Position numbers and translations under genes: made by a program. Below the pieces are notes generated by a model. It was not told the origin of the DNA. It saw nothing but the letters and a program-made list of their open reading frames with translations, and did no database searches. Shown piece after piece: positions 25,224 to 33,857 of a DNA stretch of 64,000 bases (the stretch's first letter is position 1; every line of letters starts with the position of its first letter). Location of the stretch: assembly GCA_964587915.1 (NCBI GenBank), contig CAZPMK010000006.1:1-64000 (forward strand), read 5' to 3'. The DNA is from CAG-177 sp964587915. Lineage in GTDB: Bacteria; Bacillota; Clostridia; Oscillospirales; Acutalibacteraceae.

Positions 25224-27233
25224 TTATTTATTGAAGATTAAATCAAAAATCAGATGAAATTCTTTAAAGAATGTAACGAAGTAATCGACAACATCACCGA
25301 AAACTCTGTCGAGTATGGCAAGGAAAGAATTATCCTCGGCGGGTATTTCATTTCCGTCGGTGAGAAGCCAGACCTGGCAGGCGTAAAACGGATTCGCCGT
25401 GCCGATTATGAGTCCGTCATTCACAACGGAAAAAGTCCGCAAGCCGTGATTGTACGGGTCATTAAAGCCATTCGTTGTAATCGCTTCAAAATTGATTCCG
25501 TCCTCGGAAACATAGAGGTCAAAGCCTCTTTCGGCATCCTTGAGATAGTCGGCACATTCGAGCATTCCCTCAACGGTTCTCCAAAGGCTTACAAGAGCGA
25601 TATCTCTGCTCTGCTCCTTGCCCGCCGCTTTATTCATCAGCATTTCGGCAAGCTCCTTAACGCTGTATTCATCAAAAAGGCGGCTGACGTTCTCCGCATC
25701 ACCCGATACGGTTTTTGCATTCTCCGCACTGCCTGACACACGAATGAAATCTTTGAGGTAATTGAGCAATGAAATCCATTCGGAAAGGCTCATGGAAAGT
25801 AAATCGCCGTTGGCAAACTGTCCGATAGGCTCAAGCAGACTGCTTGTGTCAAATGTTCCGACATAGAGCTTGCCGTTGTAGTCCGCCATTCTCCAAATGT
25901 ACTGGTTTTCGTTTCTTCCGAAGCCGGAGCCGAGCTTAGAAAGACTGCCGTTCGGGAACATTTTTGTTGCATCGCCCATGACAAGCTCGATATTCTCGTT
26001 CCCGTCCATTCTGTAAAGACTTACCGACTGCTTCAGATTTTCATTCATGAAAGTGAAATCCGCATTAAAAAGTATGTTTTCAAGGGGTATTTCTTCATCG
26101 TTATATTCGCCAATATAAAGATAGTCGTTATAAATATGGAAAACACCCGCACCCGCTCTTGTTCTTTCGGGATCAATTCCGAAGGTATATTTTGCACCGT
26201 CCGCCTTGTCGCCGATAACGGAAGTCCAGCTCCAATCGTTCATGCTCTCTCCCATATCGCCTCTGACAACCGCAAAGGACTGCATGGTATTTTCATTCGG
26301 CTTGTTGTCGGGAGTTCCCGTACAAATGGAAACATAGAGCGAATTGTTATACTCGACCATTTCCCATATCGAGCCGCCGTAAATACTGTCGGGAAAATGA
26401 TATGCGGGATAGTCATAGAGATCGTCCTGATCCGCTATAAGAGTAAAGGCGTTTTGACCTGCGGAGGGATTGTCGGATATAAGAATCTGTGCTCCGCCGA
26501 GAGTTACCATGCTCACGATGAGATAATCACCGAAAGCACAAAGTCCCCTGATGCCCGTGCAGATACCCTGAAGATAAGCCGTGTAGTAATCCGACGGATT
26601 GATTCCCTCGTATACAACGGTACACTTGTCCGTTTTCGGGTCAACCTCGACTATTTTCGGCAGACCGTTGACAGAGCCGCAGAAATACAGCTTGTCCTTA
26701 AAAGTGCAGGCATTGCGAAGCTGAACGGAATTGCCGTCAACCGATTTGCCCATCAGCACCTTAACTTCACCCGTCTTGGTGTTGATTTTTGTAAGAAGTC
26801 CTCCCGTTGTTGCTCCGTCAGGCTCTCCCGTGTAGAAATGACCGTTATACATGACATCGAGCGTTGCATTCATTTCGTCAACCTCAAAATCATGACCGAG
26901 TACCGAATCCATAAAGCCGAGAGTCAAGCCGAGAGAATTGTAGTTCGTTGAAACATAAACATAGTCGCCGTAGGGCACGGATGCCCACGCATAGTTTTGT
27001 CCCCTGTCACCCTGACCGTTGTCGGAGGCGGAAACCGTACCGTTCCCCGTGTAGTCAACGATTCCGTCCGTCTCGCCCGAGCCTTTTTTCGCATGAGAAA
27101 TTTTCGACAGCTCATATTCCCCCGATTTGTAGGTCTGCTGTGCCGCAAACGCCGTGGGTCCCGCAAAAACGCAGAAAAGCATTGCCGCCGCCAGCACAAT
27201 TGCCGTCATTGATGTGAGCTTTGTTTTTTTCAT
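25224..27233 (-). CDS. Secreted protein, predicted beta-propeller-like, unknown function
   Basis: A 669-aa protein with a signal peptide (KKTK, hydrophobic core, cleavage after PTAFA near residue 30). The mature part is built of recurring short strands such as DYVYVSTNY, DKLYFCGSV, DYLIVSMV, NSLYVSICTG, DYLYIGEY, GKLYVGTFD and GLIIGTANP, each about 40-60 residues apart, which is how blades of a propeller look. A helical insert (about 485-580) interrupts it. The last 30 residues form a hydrophobic, aromatic tail (DYFVTFFKEFHLIFDLIFNK). Ribosome site CAGGAGACGAAC. It begins a block of secreted hydrolases. No enzyme motif is visible; the fold call is inference. Confidence 0.65.
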   Translation of the reverse strand: MKKTKLTSMTAIVLAAAMLFCVFAGPTAFAAQQTYKSGEYELSKISHAKKGSGETDGIVDYTGNGTVSASDNGQGDRGQNYAWASVPYGDYVYVSTNYNSLGLTLGFMDSVLGHDFEVDEMNATLDVMYNGHFYTGEPDGATTGGLLTKINTKTGEVKVLMGKSVDGNSVQLRNACTFKDKLYFCGSVNGLPKIVEVDPKTDKCTVVYEGINPSDYYTAYLQGICTGIRGLCAFGDYLIVSMVTLGGAQILISDNPSAGQNAFTLIADQDDLYDYPAYHFPDSIYGGSIWEMVEYNNSLYVSICTGTPDNKPNENTMQSFAVVRGDMGESMNDWSWTSVIGDKADGAKYTFGIDPERTRAGAGVFHIYNDYLYIGEYNDEEIPLENILFNADFTFMNENLKQSVSLYRMDGNENIELVMGDATKMFPNGSLSKLGSGFGRNENQYIWRMADYNGKLYVGTFDTSSLLEPIGQFANGDLLSMSLSEWISLLNYLKDFIRVSGSAENAKTVSGDAENVSRLFDEYSVKELAEMLMNKAAGKEQSRDIALVSLWRTVEGMLECADYLKDAERGFDLYVSEDGINFEAITTNGFNDPYNHGLRTFSVVNDGLIIGTANPFYACQVWLLTDGNEIPAEDNSFLAILDRVFGDVVDYFVTFFKEFHLIFDLIFNK

Positions 27234-27263
27234 GTTCGTCTCCTGTAAAAATTTTTTGACAGT

Positions 27264-27316
27264 AAAAAACCGCAGACCGATATACGGACTGCGGTGCTTC
27301 CGTCTCTGCTATTATA
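27264..27316 (-). promoter_or_regulatory. Promoter and terminator-containing leader of the propeller gene
   Basis: On the minus strand TATAAT (27316-27311) is followed within about 20 bases by a strong hairpin (27294-27270, CCGCAG-x-CCG paired with CGG-x-CTGCGG) and TTTTTT (27269-27264), before the ribosome site. ACGGA (27303-27299) can pair with TCCGT (27288-27284), which would open the terminator. It could be a conditional attenuator or a terminator for the upstream gene. Confidence 0.55.
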
Positions 27317-27367
27317 CAGAAAACTTATTGTTTATTTAATGCCGAATTGTTAATAGAATGTTAAAAC

Positions 27368-27394
27368 TGTTACAATTGAAGAAAAATTGTAACA
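27368..27394. repeat. 10-bp inverted repeat TGTTACAATT
   Basis: Perfect arms TGTTACAATT (27368-27377) and AATTGTAACA (27385-27394) with a 7-base loop, upstream of the propeller-gene promoter. Each arm also reads as an extended -10 element (TGnTACAAT). Confidence 0.6.
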
Positions 27395-27418
27395 CATATT
27401 CTTTTATAAGCACAAAGC

Positions 27419-27440
27419 CACCGCCGAAGCATCAGCGGTG
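27419..27440 (-). terminator. Possible terminator of the small membrane protein gene
   Basis: CACCGC/GCGGTG stem; minus-strand flank GGCTTTGTGCTTAT is only moderately U-rich. 30 bases after the stop codon. Confidence 0.45.
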
Positions 27441-27470
27441 ACGTTGCCGTTCAAAATGAAATTTCAAAAT

Positions 27471-27752
27471 TTATGCTACTCTGTGACTTCTTCCCTCTTT
27501 GGTAATAAGAGTGAGTGTGGGCACTTCGTCCTCGGGCAAATCCTCGGGAGCTCTGCTCTGGATATGCATATTTGCTCTTTGGCGAGCAAGCTCACGCTGC
27601 TTTTTGTTGCGGCGGCTGCGTCTGTACGCCTTGAAAGCTCTTACAAGCATATCCTCAAAGGCAATAACCTTCTTTTCATATATAAGCCCGACTATCGCAA
27701 GCACGATTGCCAAAAACTCAAAAACCGTTCTTATAACATCAGCGTGTGTCAT
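27471..27752 (-). CDS. Small membrane protein, unknown function, LexA-like promoter
   Basis: A 93-aa protein I do not recognise. One N-terminal hydrophobic segment (about residues 8-25, VFEFLAIVLAIVGLIYEKK), then a strongly basic stretch (RAFKAYRRSRRNKKQRELARQR) and an acidic-to-neutral tail. The layout fits a single-pass membrane protein with a cytoplasmic, possibly nucleic-acid or phospholipid-touching, basic domain. Ribosome site ACGGAGGGACAGAGA. Its promoter is fully consensus and carries a GAAC/GTTC-type palindrome, so an SOS-induced small membrane effector (as YneA is in Bacillus) is one guess; no LysM domain is present. Confidence 0.7.
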   Translation of the reverse strand: MTHADVIRTVFEFLAIVLAIVGLIYEKKVIAFEDMLVRAFKAYRRSRRNKKQRELARQRANMHIQSRAPEDLPEDEVPTLTLITKEGRSHRVA

Positions 27753-27796
27753 TCTCTGTCCCTCCGTAATTCATAAACATTTGTTCTGTGAGTTCT

Positions 27797-27836
27797 ATTA
27801 TAGCAGGTGAACATTCGTTTGTCAATACAAATGTTC
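27797..27836 (-). promoter_or_regulatory. Consensus promoter with overlapping LexA-like palindrome
   Basis: On the minus strand TTGACA (27825-27820), 17-base spacer, TATAAT (27802-27797). Between and around them is GAACATTTGT ... ACAAACGAATGTTC (27836-27809), two GAACATT half sites facing each other; AAACGAATGTTC in the spacer differs from GAAC-N4-GTTC at one base. This is the place where a LexA repressor would block transcription. Confidence 0.55.
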
Positions 27837-28163
27837 GATTTTTTTAACACTTTTTCAAAATTTTTCGCCGCCGCTTTTGCATATTTATTTTATGAAAAAA
27901 TATGTAAGAATTGCACATTTTAGTTGCTTATTTCGGCAGCAGAATAAAATTCGTGCTTTTCGGTGACTTGTACAAAGCATTTGCGGAGAAAATTTATTTA
28001 AAAGCAAAGTACTGTTATGATGTATCATAATAATATCACAATATATTGTGCTTGTCAAGAGAAATACAACTATAAATAGTATTTTGCAGTCAAATTACAT
28101 ACTGTGGCGGCTTTATTTTTCATTAAAGAATATGCTCGTCTCGCCTGCAATATTACATACTGC
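27837..28163. other. Intergenic region upstream of a metallophosphoesterase
   Basis: About 330 very AT-rich bases with no ORF. The only structures seen are a direct repeat (28094-28104 and 28152-28162) and the short palindrome-like CACAATATATTGTG near 28036. Confidence 0.5.
28094..28162 (+). repeat. Direct repeat ATTACATACTG, possible operator
   Basis: Two exact 11-base copies (28094-28104, 28152-28162), 58 bases apart, the second ending one base before the -35 box of the downstream gene. Both are preceded by GCA a few bases earlier. This spacing fits an activator or repressor binding twice. Confidence 0.45.
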
Positions 28164-28192
28164 TTGACTTTTTCGTACCGCAACAATATAAT
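28164..28192 (+). promoter_or_regulatory. Sigma-A promoter of the membrane metallophosphoesterase
   Basis: TTGACT (28164-28169), 17-base spacer, TATAAT (28187-28192), 27 bases before the start codon. Confidence 0.8.
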
Positions 28193-28219
28193 ATCAACTG
28201 AAAATATCTACCGAAAGGG

Positions 28220-29389
28220 ATGTTCATCTTGTTCAAGCTTTGGGCTTTCATCAGGCAAACACTGATACGAATTTATCTTTTCTTCGCAAAAATCATATAC
28301 CGTCTCAGCGGCGGCAAATTTCCCTCCACATTGTTTTGTGAAAAAGCAAATGCCGAATATATCGGTACCACGGTTAAAATCGTTGCTTCCGATGATGTTT
28401 CCACCACCATTGCGAAATTCGATGCCGACGGAAACATGACGGATGAGGATTTTGTTATTCTTTCAAGCACCGACCTTCATCTTGACCATGGCATGAAGAA
28501 TAACGAAATTACGGTTGGAAATCTTGTACGCCACATCAAAGACATAAAGCCCGACCTTGTTGTGCTGACCGGTGACGTTATTCTGACAGACACTCAGCAA
28601 ATTGATGCGATTCAGTTTGCCGCCATGATGGAAAAGCTCGGAATCTATTGGACCGCCGTTTTCGGAAATCATGAGGTTAGGGAGGAACGGGGCTTTTACA
28701 AATACCTGCTTCTCAAGGATTTTGCCGATTTCAAGCATTGCCTTTGCAAGCACGGTCCCGATGAGCTTTTCGGCTACGGCAATTACACCGTAAACATATT
28801 GGGCAAGGGCGGCAGGCTTCGCAGAACCTTGTTTTTCTTTGATTCGGGCAGAAACATAATCGACTCCTACCGTGAAGAGCACGGCGTCCCCGCAGATATG
28901 AAGGGCTACGATTTCCTCAAAAACAGCCAAATAAATTTCTACAAAAACACAATTGATTCTCTCGAAAAGAAGCACGGCAAATTCCCCTCGTTCATGTATT
29001 TCCACATTCCGCTCATTGAGTTTTCCGCCGCATTCGACGGCGATGAGAAAAACGGCTACACTCCCTCGGGCAAGTGTGATTTGCTTTACGGCGGTCAGTT
29101 TGAAAGTGTCGGTTCTTCTCCGTTCAACAGCGGTATGTTTGATGCCGTTCTTGAAAAAGGAAGCACGGACGGAATATTCGTCGGTCATGACCACGTGAAC
29201 GATTGGTGTGCCATCTACAAGGGAGTTCATCTCGTTTACAGTCTGCCGGAGGGCTACAACGAATATCACATGGGAACACGCCTCGGCAAGCCGCAAAACG
29301 AATGGGTACAGGGTGTAACGGTGACAACGATGCACGCCGACAATTCATTCGATATAAAGCCCGTATACGACAGAATTTATCTTAAATAA
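28220..29389 (+). CDS. Metallophosphoesterase with N-terminal membrane segment
   Basis: A 389-aa calcineurin-like phosphoesterase. Residues 1-30 are hydrophobic with few charges (LFKLWAFIRQTLIRIYLFFAKIIY) and should tether it to the membrane. Motifs: SSTDLHLDH (DxH), LTGDVI (GD), FGNHEVRE (GNHE), YFHIPLIE and GHDHVND. It is related to the enzyme at 9854-10981 (same order and GHDHVND end). The start ATG follows GAAAGGG with almost no gap; a TTG three codons later (28229) would have better spacing, so the first residues are uncertain. It is monocistronic, opposing the secreted phosphoesterase genes across a shared terminator. Confidence 0.85.
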   Translation: MFILFKLWAFIRQTLIRIYLFFAKIIYRLSGGKFPSTLFCEKANAEYIGTTVKIVASDDVSTTIAKFDADGNMTDEDFVILSSTDLHLDHGMKNNEITVGNLVRHIKDIKPDLVVLTGDVILTDTQQIDAIQFAAMMEKLGIYWTAVFGNHEVREERGFYKYLLLKDFADFKHCLCKHGPDELFGYGNYTVNILGKGGRLRRTLFFFDSGRNIIDSYREEHGVPADMKGYDFLKNSQINFYKNTIDSLEKKHGKFPSFMYFHIPLIEFSAAFDGDEKNGYTPSGKCDLLYGGQFESVGSSPFNSGMFDAVLEKGSTDGIFVGHDHVNDWCAIYKGVHLVYSLPEGYNEYHMGTRLGKPQNEWVQGVTVTTMHADNSFDIKPVYDRIYLK

Positions 29390-29394
29390 CATCA

Positions 29395-29427
29395 AAGACC
29401 GCCGTACCATATCGGTACAGCGGTCTT
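29395..29427. terminator. Bidirectional terminator between two phosphoesterase genes
   Basis: 14-15-bp stem with a small mismatch (AAGACCGC-CGTACC ... GGTACA-GCGGTCTT), 6 bases after the plus-strand stop and 15 before the minus-strand stop. Confidence 0.8.
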
Positions 29428-29441
29428 GCTTTATCTGATTA

Positions 29442-30956
29442 TCAGAATATATCTTCGTTGATTACGGAATCGAGAAGATCGGGAAGCATGATGAAGAACT
29501 TGGGAAGCCACTCGCCGAAAGCATAGCCCGCCAGCTTCAGGAAGCTGGGAACAACGCCGAGATAATACTCAAGCTCGCTCGTGGTGTTGTCACCGGTAAA
29601 GGTTATCTTGTTCATGCCCGTCTGCTTTGTAAGAACAAGCTCATCGTGCATGGTGATAACATCCGTATCATTTTCGTTTTCCTTGTCGGCAAGAATGTAT
29701 GATTTGAGGGTAAGTGTGCCGCCGTCAATGCTTATGCAGTTGAAGCAGCCGCCGATGTTGCTCTCTCTTGTCTGCTCCCAATCGGAACCGTTCCAATAGT
29801 TGCCCCAGCCTCTCTTTTGAATGGTGAGAGCCGCAATGAAATCGGTGTCAAGGAAGTGATTTGCAAGGAAGGGACGAACCTCGTATCTCTTTGTACCCGC
29901 AGTGCCCGAAAGGACATATACGGTGCCGTTCTCGTCAATCTTGTTGTTCTTGAGGGGCTTTGTACGCAGATACTGATGGTCGTGACCCGACATTACAAGG
30001 TCAACGCCGCAACGGTCAAGAACCTTGGTAAGTGACTTCTGAAGATAGAGTGCATCGGGCCATTTACCGTCCTTGCCGAGAGTATAGGGCGTCTTGTGCA
30101 TGAATACTATTTTCCAATCCTTATCGGTGGAATTCATATCGTTTTCAAGCCATTTAAGCTGTGCAATGGAAACGGAAAGCAGATCGTTTGTGTTAAGAAC
30201 CGCAAAATGTGCATTGCCGTAATCAAACGAATAGTTTACGCCGTTTTTGTTCTGAACGCTCTCGCTCGTGTCAAGGCAGAACATATTGTTGAACCAATCC
30301 CAAACGCCGAGACCATCATGGTTACCTGCAATGGGAACAAGTGTTGTTATCGCATGAATACTCTGCATGTTCTTATCGTAGTAATTCCATTCCTCGTTGG
30401 TGCTGTCGTTGGTGAAGTCACCGAGATTTACAAGAAATTCTGCATTGGGAAGAGTTTTGAATGCCGCTCTTGCGGTATCTGCACCCTTTCTGAAATTCTC
30501 GTCACTGCTTGCCTGAATATCGGCTATCGCAATAAAATCAACTTTATCGTCGTTGTTATCGGTGGTGAATGTTCCGAGCTGACTGTTTACCTCGCCGTTG
30601 CCGACGGTGTAGAAATAGCGTGTTCCTGCCGTAAGTCCCGAAACAACGGCTTTATGGGCATAAGCACCCTCCCACTCGAAAGCGGTTTCGCACTCAATCT
30701 CAACGTTAACCTCGGCACCGGGGATAATTGAAGATGGCGAATAGATGTTTACAACGCTTTCGGTATAGGAATCCGTATACCAGCAAAAGCCTCTTTGCGT
30801 TTTGGTGTCACCGTTTGCCGTAACGGAAATGCGGTACGGCTCAAATTCGCCTCTTGCCTGAGCTTCGCCGTCGGCAAAGCCGACTACTGCGGAAGCACTT
30901 AAAATCATGGTAAGGCAAAGAACCATGCTTATAATTTTAATTATGCTTTTCTTCAT
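29442..30956 (-). CDS. Secreted purple-acid-phosphatase-like phosphoesterase
   Basis: A 504-aa exported protein; signal peptide ends near residue 28 (SAVVGFADG). Residues 35-130 form an Fn3-like purple acid phosphatase N-terminal domain (VSGLTAGTRYFYTVGNGE). The catalytic domain shows IAIADIQ, LVNLGDFTND, PIAGNHDG, FMHKTPY and SGHDHQYLRT, the full set of binuclear-metal ligands except that DxH is replaced by DxQ, as is common in this branch. The C-terminus after 455 is hydrophobic and aromatic, ending LPDLLDSVINEDIF. It precedes a second secreted phosphoesterase gene on the same strand in reverse order (30978-31940 is 21 bases upstream), so they are likely co-transcribed. Confidence 0.85.
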   Translation of the reverse strand: MKKSIIKIISMVLCLTMILSASAVVGFADGEAQARGEFEPYRISVTANGDTKTQRGFCWYTDSYTESVVNIYSPSSIIPGAEVNVEIECETAFEWEGAYAHKAVVSGLTAGTRYFYTVGNGEVNSQLGTFTTDNNDDKVDFIAIADIQASSDENFRKGADTARAAFKTLPNAEFLVNLGDFTNDSTNEEWNYYDKNMQSIHAITTLVPIAGNHDGLGVWDWFNNMFCLDTSESVQNKNGVNYSFDYGNAHFAVLNTNDLLSVSIAQLKWLENDMNSTDKDWKIVFMHKTPYTLGKDGKWPDALYLQKSLTKVLDRCGVDLVMSGHDHQYLRTKPLKNNKIDENGTVYVLSGTAGTKRYEVRPFLANHFLDTDFIAALTIQKRGWGNYWNGSDWEQTRESNIGGCFNCISIDGGTLTLKSYILADKENENDTDVITMHDELVLTKQTGMNKITFTGDNTTSELEYYLGVVPSFLKLAGYAFGEWLPKFFIMLPDLLDSVINEDIF

Positions 30957-30977
30957 TTCTTAATACTCCTTTTCGCT

Positions 30978-31940
30978 TTAGAAAACAGTCAGAGGAATGG
31001 TCAGATCGTACTCGGGAAGCCAAATGCCCTTTCCGAAATCTCTTGCTCTGAATTTAACGGCAGCATCGTAAACCTCGACAACATAGCCTATACCCGCATC
31101 GTTATAATCTCCGTCCTTGTTGTTTATGCAGAAGGAGGGAAGATTTATCGAATGCACACCGTCAATTTCCTGATAAGTGAACTTGCCGAATCCTGTGTGA
31201 AGATGACCCGTAATAAAGAAAACATTTGAATACTTCGTAAGTATAGCCTTGAGTGCATCACTCTGCTCGCCTACGCTTCCCGCTGTATCGTCGGGGCTGT
31301 TCCATGTGTCGGGCAATCCGTGAGTATCGGCAAGGGGCTGATGGCAAATGACGAACACGGGCTTGCCGTCTTCTGCCGCAAGCTCCGAATCAAGCCGGGA
31401 AAGCTGTTCAGGGCTGAGATATGCTTCTTCAAACTCGGTTCTGTCAGAAGCCAAAACGATGAATTTATAGCCGTTTATCACCTGAGTATAATGCATGGAA
31501 TCCATTGCATTGTCGCCGTTGAGGGCGTTGGTGAAAGCTGCAAATCTTTCGCTTGACTGCTTGTAGCTTCTCAGTCTTATATCGTGGTTGCCCGTTGTTG
31601 TTATGTAACGGCAGCCGGAATTTTTGATGCCGTCATAGACAAGCTGATATTCCTCGGCAAGACCGTTTTCCGCAATATCGCCGACGAACGCAAGTGCATC
31701 AAATGCTCCCGCGTTGTTTCTGATATCCTGCGATGCCGCTTCAAATACCTTGTATCTGCTGAAAAGATAAGTTGATACCTGAGAATCGGCAATTGCCACA
31801 AAGGACATATTCGCTCTTTCGGAGTTTATCGGGTTCTCCTGTGAGGGAGCCGCCGCAACGCCGTTCATCGCATAAAAGAGCGACATGAGAAGTGCAAAAA
31901 TTTTAATTGATATCTGCTGACATAAATTTGTTAGTAACAT
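30978..31940 (-). CDS. Secreted metallophosphoesterase
   Basis: A 320-aa calcineurin-like phosphoesterase with an N-terminal signal segment (IKIFALLMSLFYAMNGVAAA, cleavage near residue 31). Motifs: VAIADSQ, FVGDIAENG (GD), TTGNHDIR (GNHD), ICHQPLAD and TGHLHTGFG. It lacks the Fn3 domain of the following gene. The ribosome site is AAGGCGGT. It lies 33 bases downstream of one lipase-like gene and 21 upstream of the PAP-like gene, making a run of four secreted-protein genes in one direction from 35729 to 29442. Phosphate release from extracellular esters is the obvious guess. Confidence 0.82.
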   Translation of the reverse strand: MLLTNLCQQISIKIFALLMSLFYAMNGVAAAPSQENPINSERANMSFVAIADSQVSTYLFSRYKVFEAASQDIRNNAGAFDALAFVGDIAENGLAEEYQLVYDGIKNSGCRYITTTGNHDIRLRSYKQSSERFAAFTNALNGDNAMDSMHYTQVINGYKFIVLASDRTEFEEAYLSPEQLSRLDSELAAEDGKPVFVICHQPLADTHGLPDTWNSPDDTAGSVGEQSDALKAILTKYSNVFFITGHLHTGFGKFTYQEIDGVHSINLPSFCINNKDGDYNDAGIGYVVEVYDAAVKFRARDFGKGIWLPEYDLTIPLTVF

Positions 31941-31973
31941 TAATGTACCGCCTTATATAATAATGTATACAAA

Positions 31974-33827
31974 TCAGACTATCGCAAACAGCTTGCCGAA
32001 CGCATCGGCTATCACGCCGAAAAGATTCTGCACGCTGATGAGGGGCATTTGAATGTAACCTGCCGTGCCGTAATTCTCATAGAGCCACAAGCTCAGCTTT
32101 TTCATTGCATCGCTCGGTTCTTCTTTTTCGCTTTCGGGTGAGTAAACGCCGATTTGGCGAAGAACTGCGGTGAGCTGATCCCTTGCCGCCTCTGCCTCGC
32201 CCGCAACGCCGACGGTAGATGCTATAACTCTCTCGGCTTCCGCTATTGCCGCATTAAGTGCCGCGGCATCCTGTGCGGAGAGCTTTGACTGATCAACCGC
32301 TTTTGCATCGGGAATAATGCTGCGAATGAGCTTCTTTGTATTTCTGCCGACATTGAATTGCGGGAAATTCGGGTCGGAATAAACGGTTTCGATATCGTCG
32401 GTTGCAAGAATCTTTGTTGCAAGGCGAACGATTATATCGTTACTGCCCGTGCTCTCATGGTTCTGTCCGTCAAAATAGAAGGTCACATCGGGAAGCAGAC
32501 CCGTTGAAGCATCAACAACATTATCGGGTGAAATGTGGTTATGTGTCGGATTTGAGCAATGGGTATTCTGCTGAACGTAGCCGTCGGGGAGCGTGTCTCC
32601 CGTGTTCGCCGCATATGCACCCATTGAGGTTGAATCAAGGTCGATTATTCCGTCGGAATTTTCAATGTTCCATGATTTGCCGACATTATAAAGAACCTCA
32701 TCGTATTCAACCAAATTGTAAACCTTTATGCCGTAATCAAGGAGCTTGAGAATGTTTGCATCGGAATTAAGCTGAGCCTGATAATAACGCTCCGTCTGTG
32801 AACGAATCTCGTCATTTTCCGCTCCGCCGAGCCACTTTGCCGCCGCCCAACGGTAATTCTCCGAGGGGATAAGTGCCCACATGGTCGTGCAATTTTTCAA
32901 TACATCCTCAATAAGAGCATCAACGGTATTGTTGAGAACGCTCATAAGAACATGGTCGGGGAAAACTCTGAGTACGTTTTCTATAAGTCTTGCTTCGTCC
33001 TCCGCCATAAGCTCCTCAAGGAAGCCGTTATAGAGGTAATCTTTATCAAGGAACGTAAGCTCCTTTGTGTAAACATCGCCGACAATGGAGCTGCCGTCAA
33101 GTGCGGGAACGATATACAAAACCTTGTTGAGGTCATTGTAAACATTCTTTCCGTCCGGGTTGCTCTCGCCGTAGTATTCAAGAAGTCCGTTTGCAAGAGT
33201 ACCGCCGAGGCTTATGGGAACGATATTTACTTTATCGTGACCCGTTTCTTTTTTCACGAACTGAATGAAATCGTAAAGCTCATTGACGGTGGAAATATTG
33301 TTGCCGAATGAATTGTACGAGAAGAAGTAAAGGTGGTCCTCATTGTAGTCGCCGAGATAATCTCTCAGAGGAATACAGCCGTATATGTGTTCTTTTTCGG
33401 CGGCAGAGCATTCTGCAAGAGAATAGGGATATTTTTCAACCTCAACATTACCGATGCAAACACCGTTGCCGTCGCTCATGTTCATGGAAAAGCAAAGGTC
33501 AACCGCCTCGGCAAGAGCATCGCTCAAGCCGATATCTCTTTGGAAAAGAAGAGAAAGAAGTAACGGAACAAGTGCAATTTTTACAAGGGGCATAACGGGT
33601 GCATATGCAGGGAAGCAGTTGATTTTATCGCCGTCCTCATCAAGTGCATATGAGCCGTCGTCATTGAGAAGCCAAACATTGGACTGTCCTATGCCGGGGA
33701 TTATTACCGTGGGGCAGTCATCGCAGTTTCCGCCGCACTCCGTTTTGGTCTGTGCCGCAAACGCGGATACCGCCGTGCCCGAAAGTAAAAGTGCCGCAAC
33801 AAGAATTATAGAAATAATCTTTTTCAT
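31974..33827 (-). CDS. Secreted lipase-like alpha/beta hydrolase, paralogue 1
   Basis: A 617-aa exported protein; signal peptide residues 1-25 (AVSAFAA). The mature N-terminus has TECGGNCDDCPTVIIPGIG, where PGIG is the oxyanion strand-turn of LCAT-like lipases. The nucleophile elbow is PISLGGTLANG (Ser, near residue 215) after the motif KKETGHDKVNI. A late His lies in THNHISPDN. Residues about 515-570 form a helical FIVAR-like module rich in Ala. The end is a hydrophobic tail (LFGVIADAFGKLFAIV). It is clearly homologous to the next gene upstream over its whole length. A lipase or acyltransferase role is inferred from fold signs only. Confidence 0.75.
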   Translation of the reverse strand: MKKIISIILVAALLLSGTAVSAFAAQTKTECGGNCDDCPTVIIPGIGQSNVWLLNDDGSYALDEDGDKINCFPAYAPVMPLVKIALVPLLLSLLFQRDIGLSDALAEAVDLCFSMNMSDGNGVCIGNVEVEKYPYSLAECSAAEKEHIYGCIPLRDYLGDYNEDHLYFFSYNSFGNNISTVNELYDFIQFVKKETGHDKVNIVPISLGGTLANGLLEYYGESNPDGKNVYNDLNKVLYIVPALDGSSIVGDVYTKELTFLDKDYLYNGFLEELMAEDEARLIENVLRVFPDHVLMSVLNNTVDALIEDVLKNCTTMWALIPSENYRWAAAKWLGGAENDEIRSQTERYYQAQLNSDANILKLLDYGIKVYNLVEYDEVLYNVGKSWNIENSDGIIDLDSTSMGAYAANTGDTLPDGYVQQNTHCSNPTHNHISPDNVVDASTGLLPDVTFYFDGQNHESTGSNDIIVRLATKILATDDIETVYSDPNFPQFNVGRNTKKLIRSIIPDAKAVDQSKLSAQDAAALNAAIAEAERVIASTVGVAGEAEAARDQLTAVLRQIGVYSPESEKEEPSDAMKKLSLWLYENYGTAGYIQMPLISVQNLFGVIADAFGKLFAIV

Positions 33828-33857
33828 GATGTTATTTCATCCTTTGCATTCAAATTA

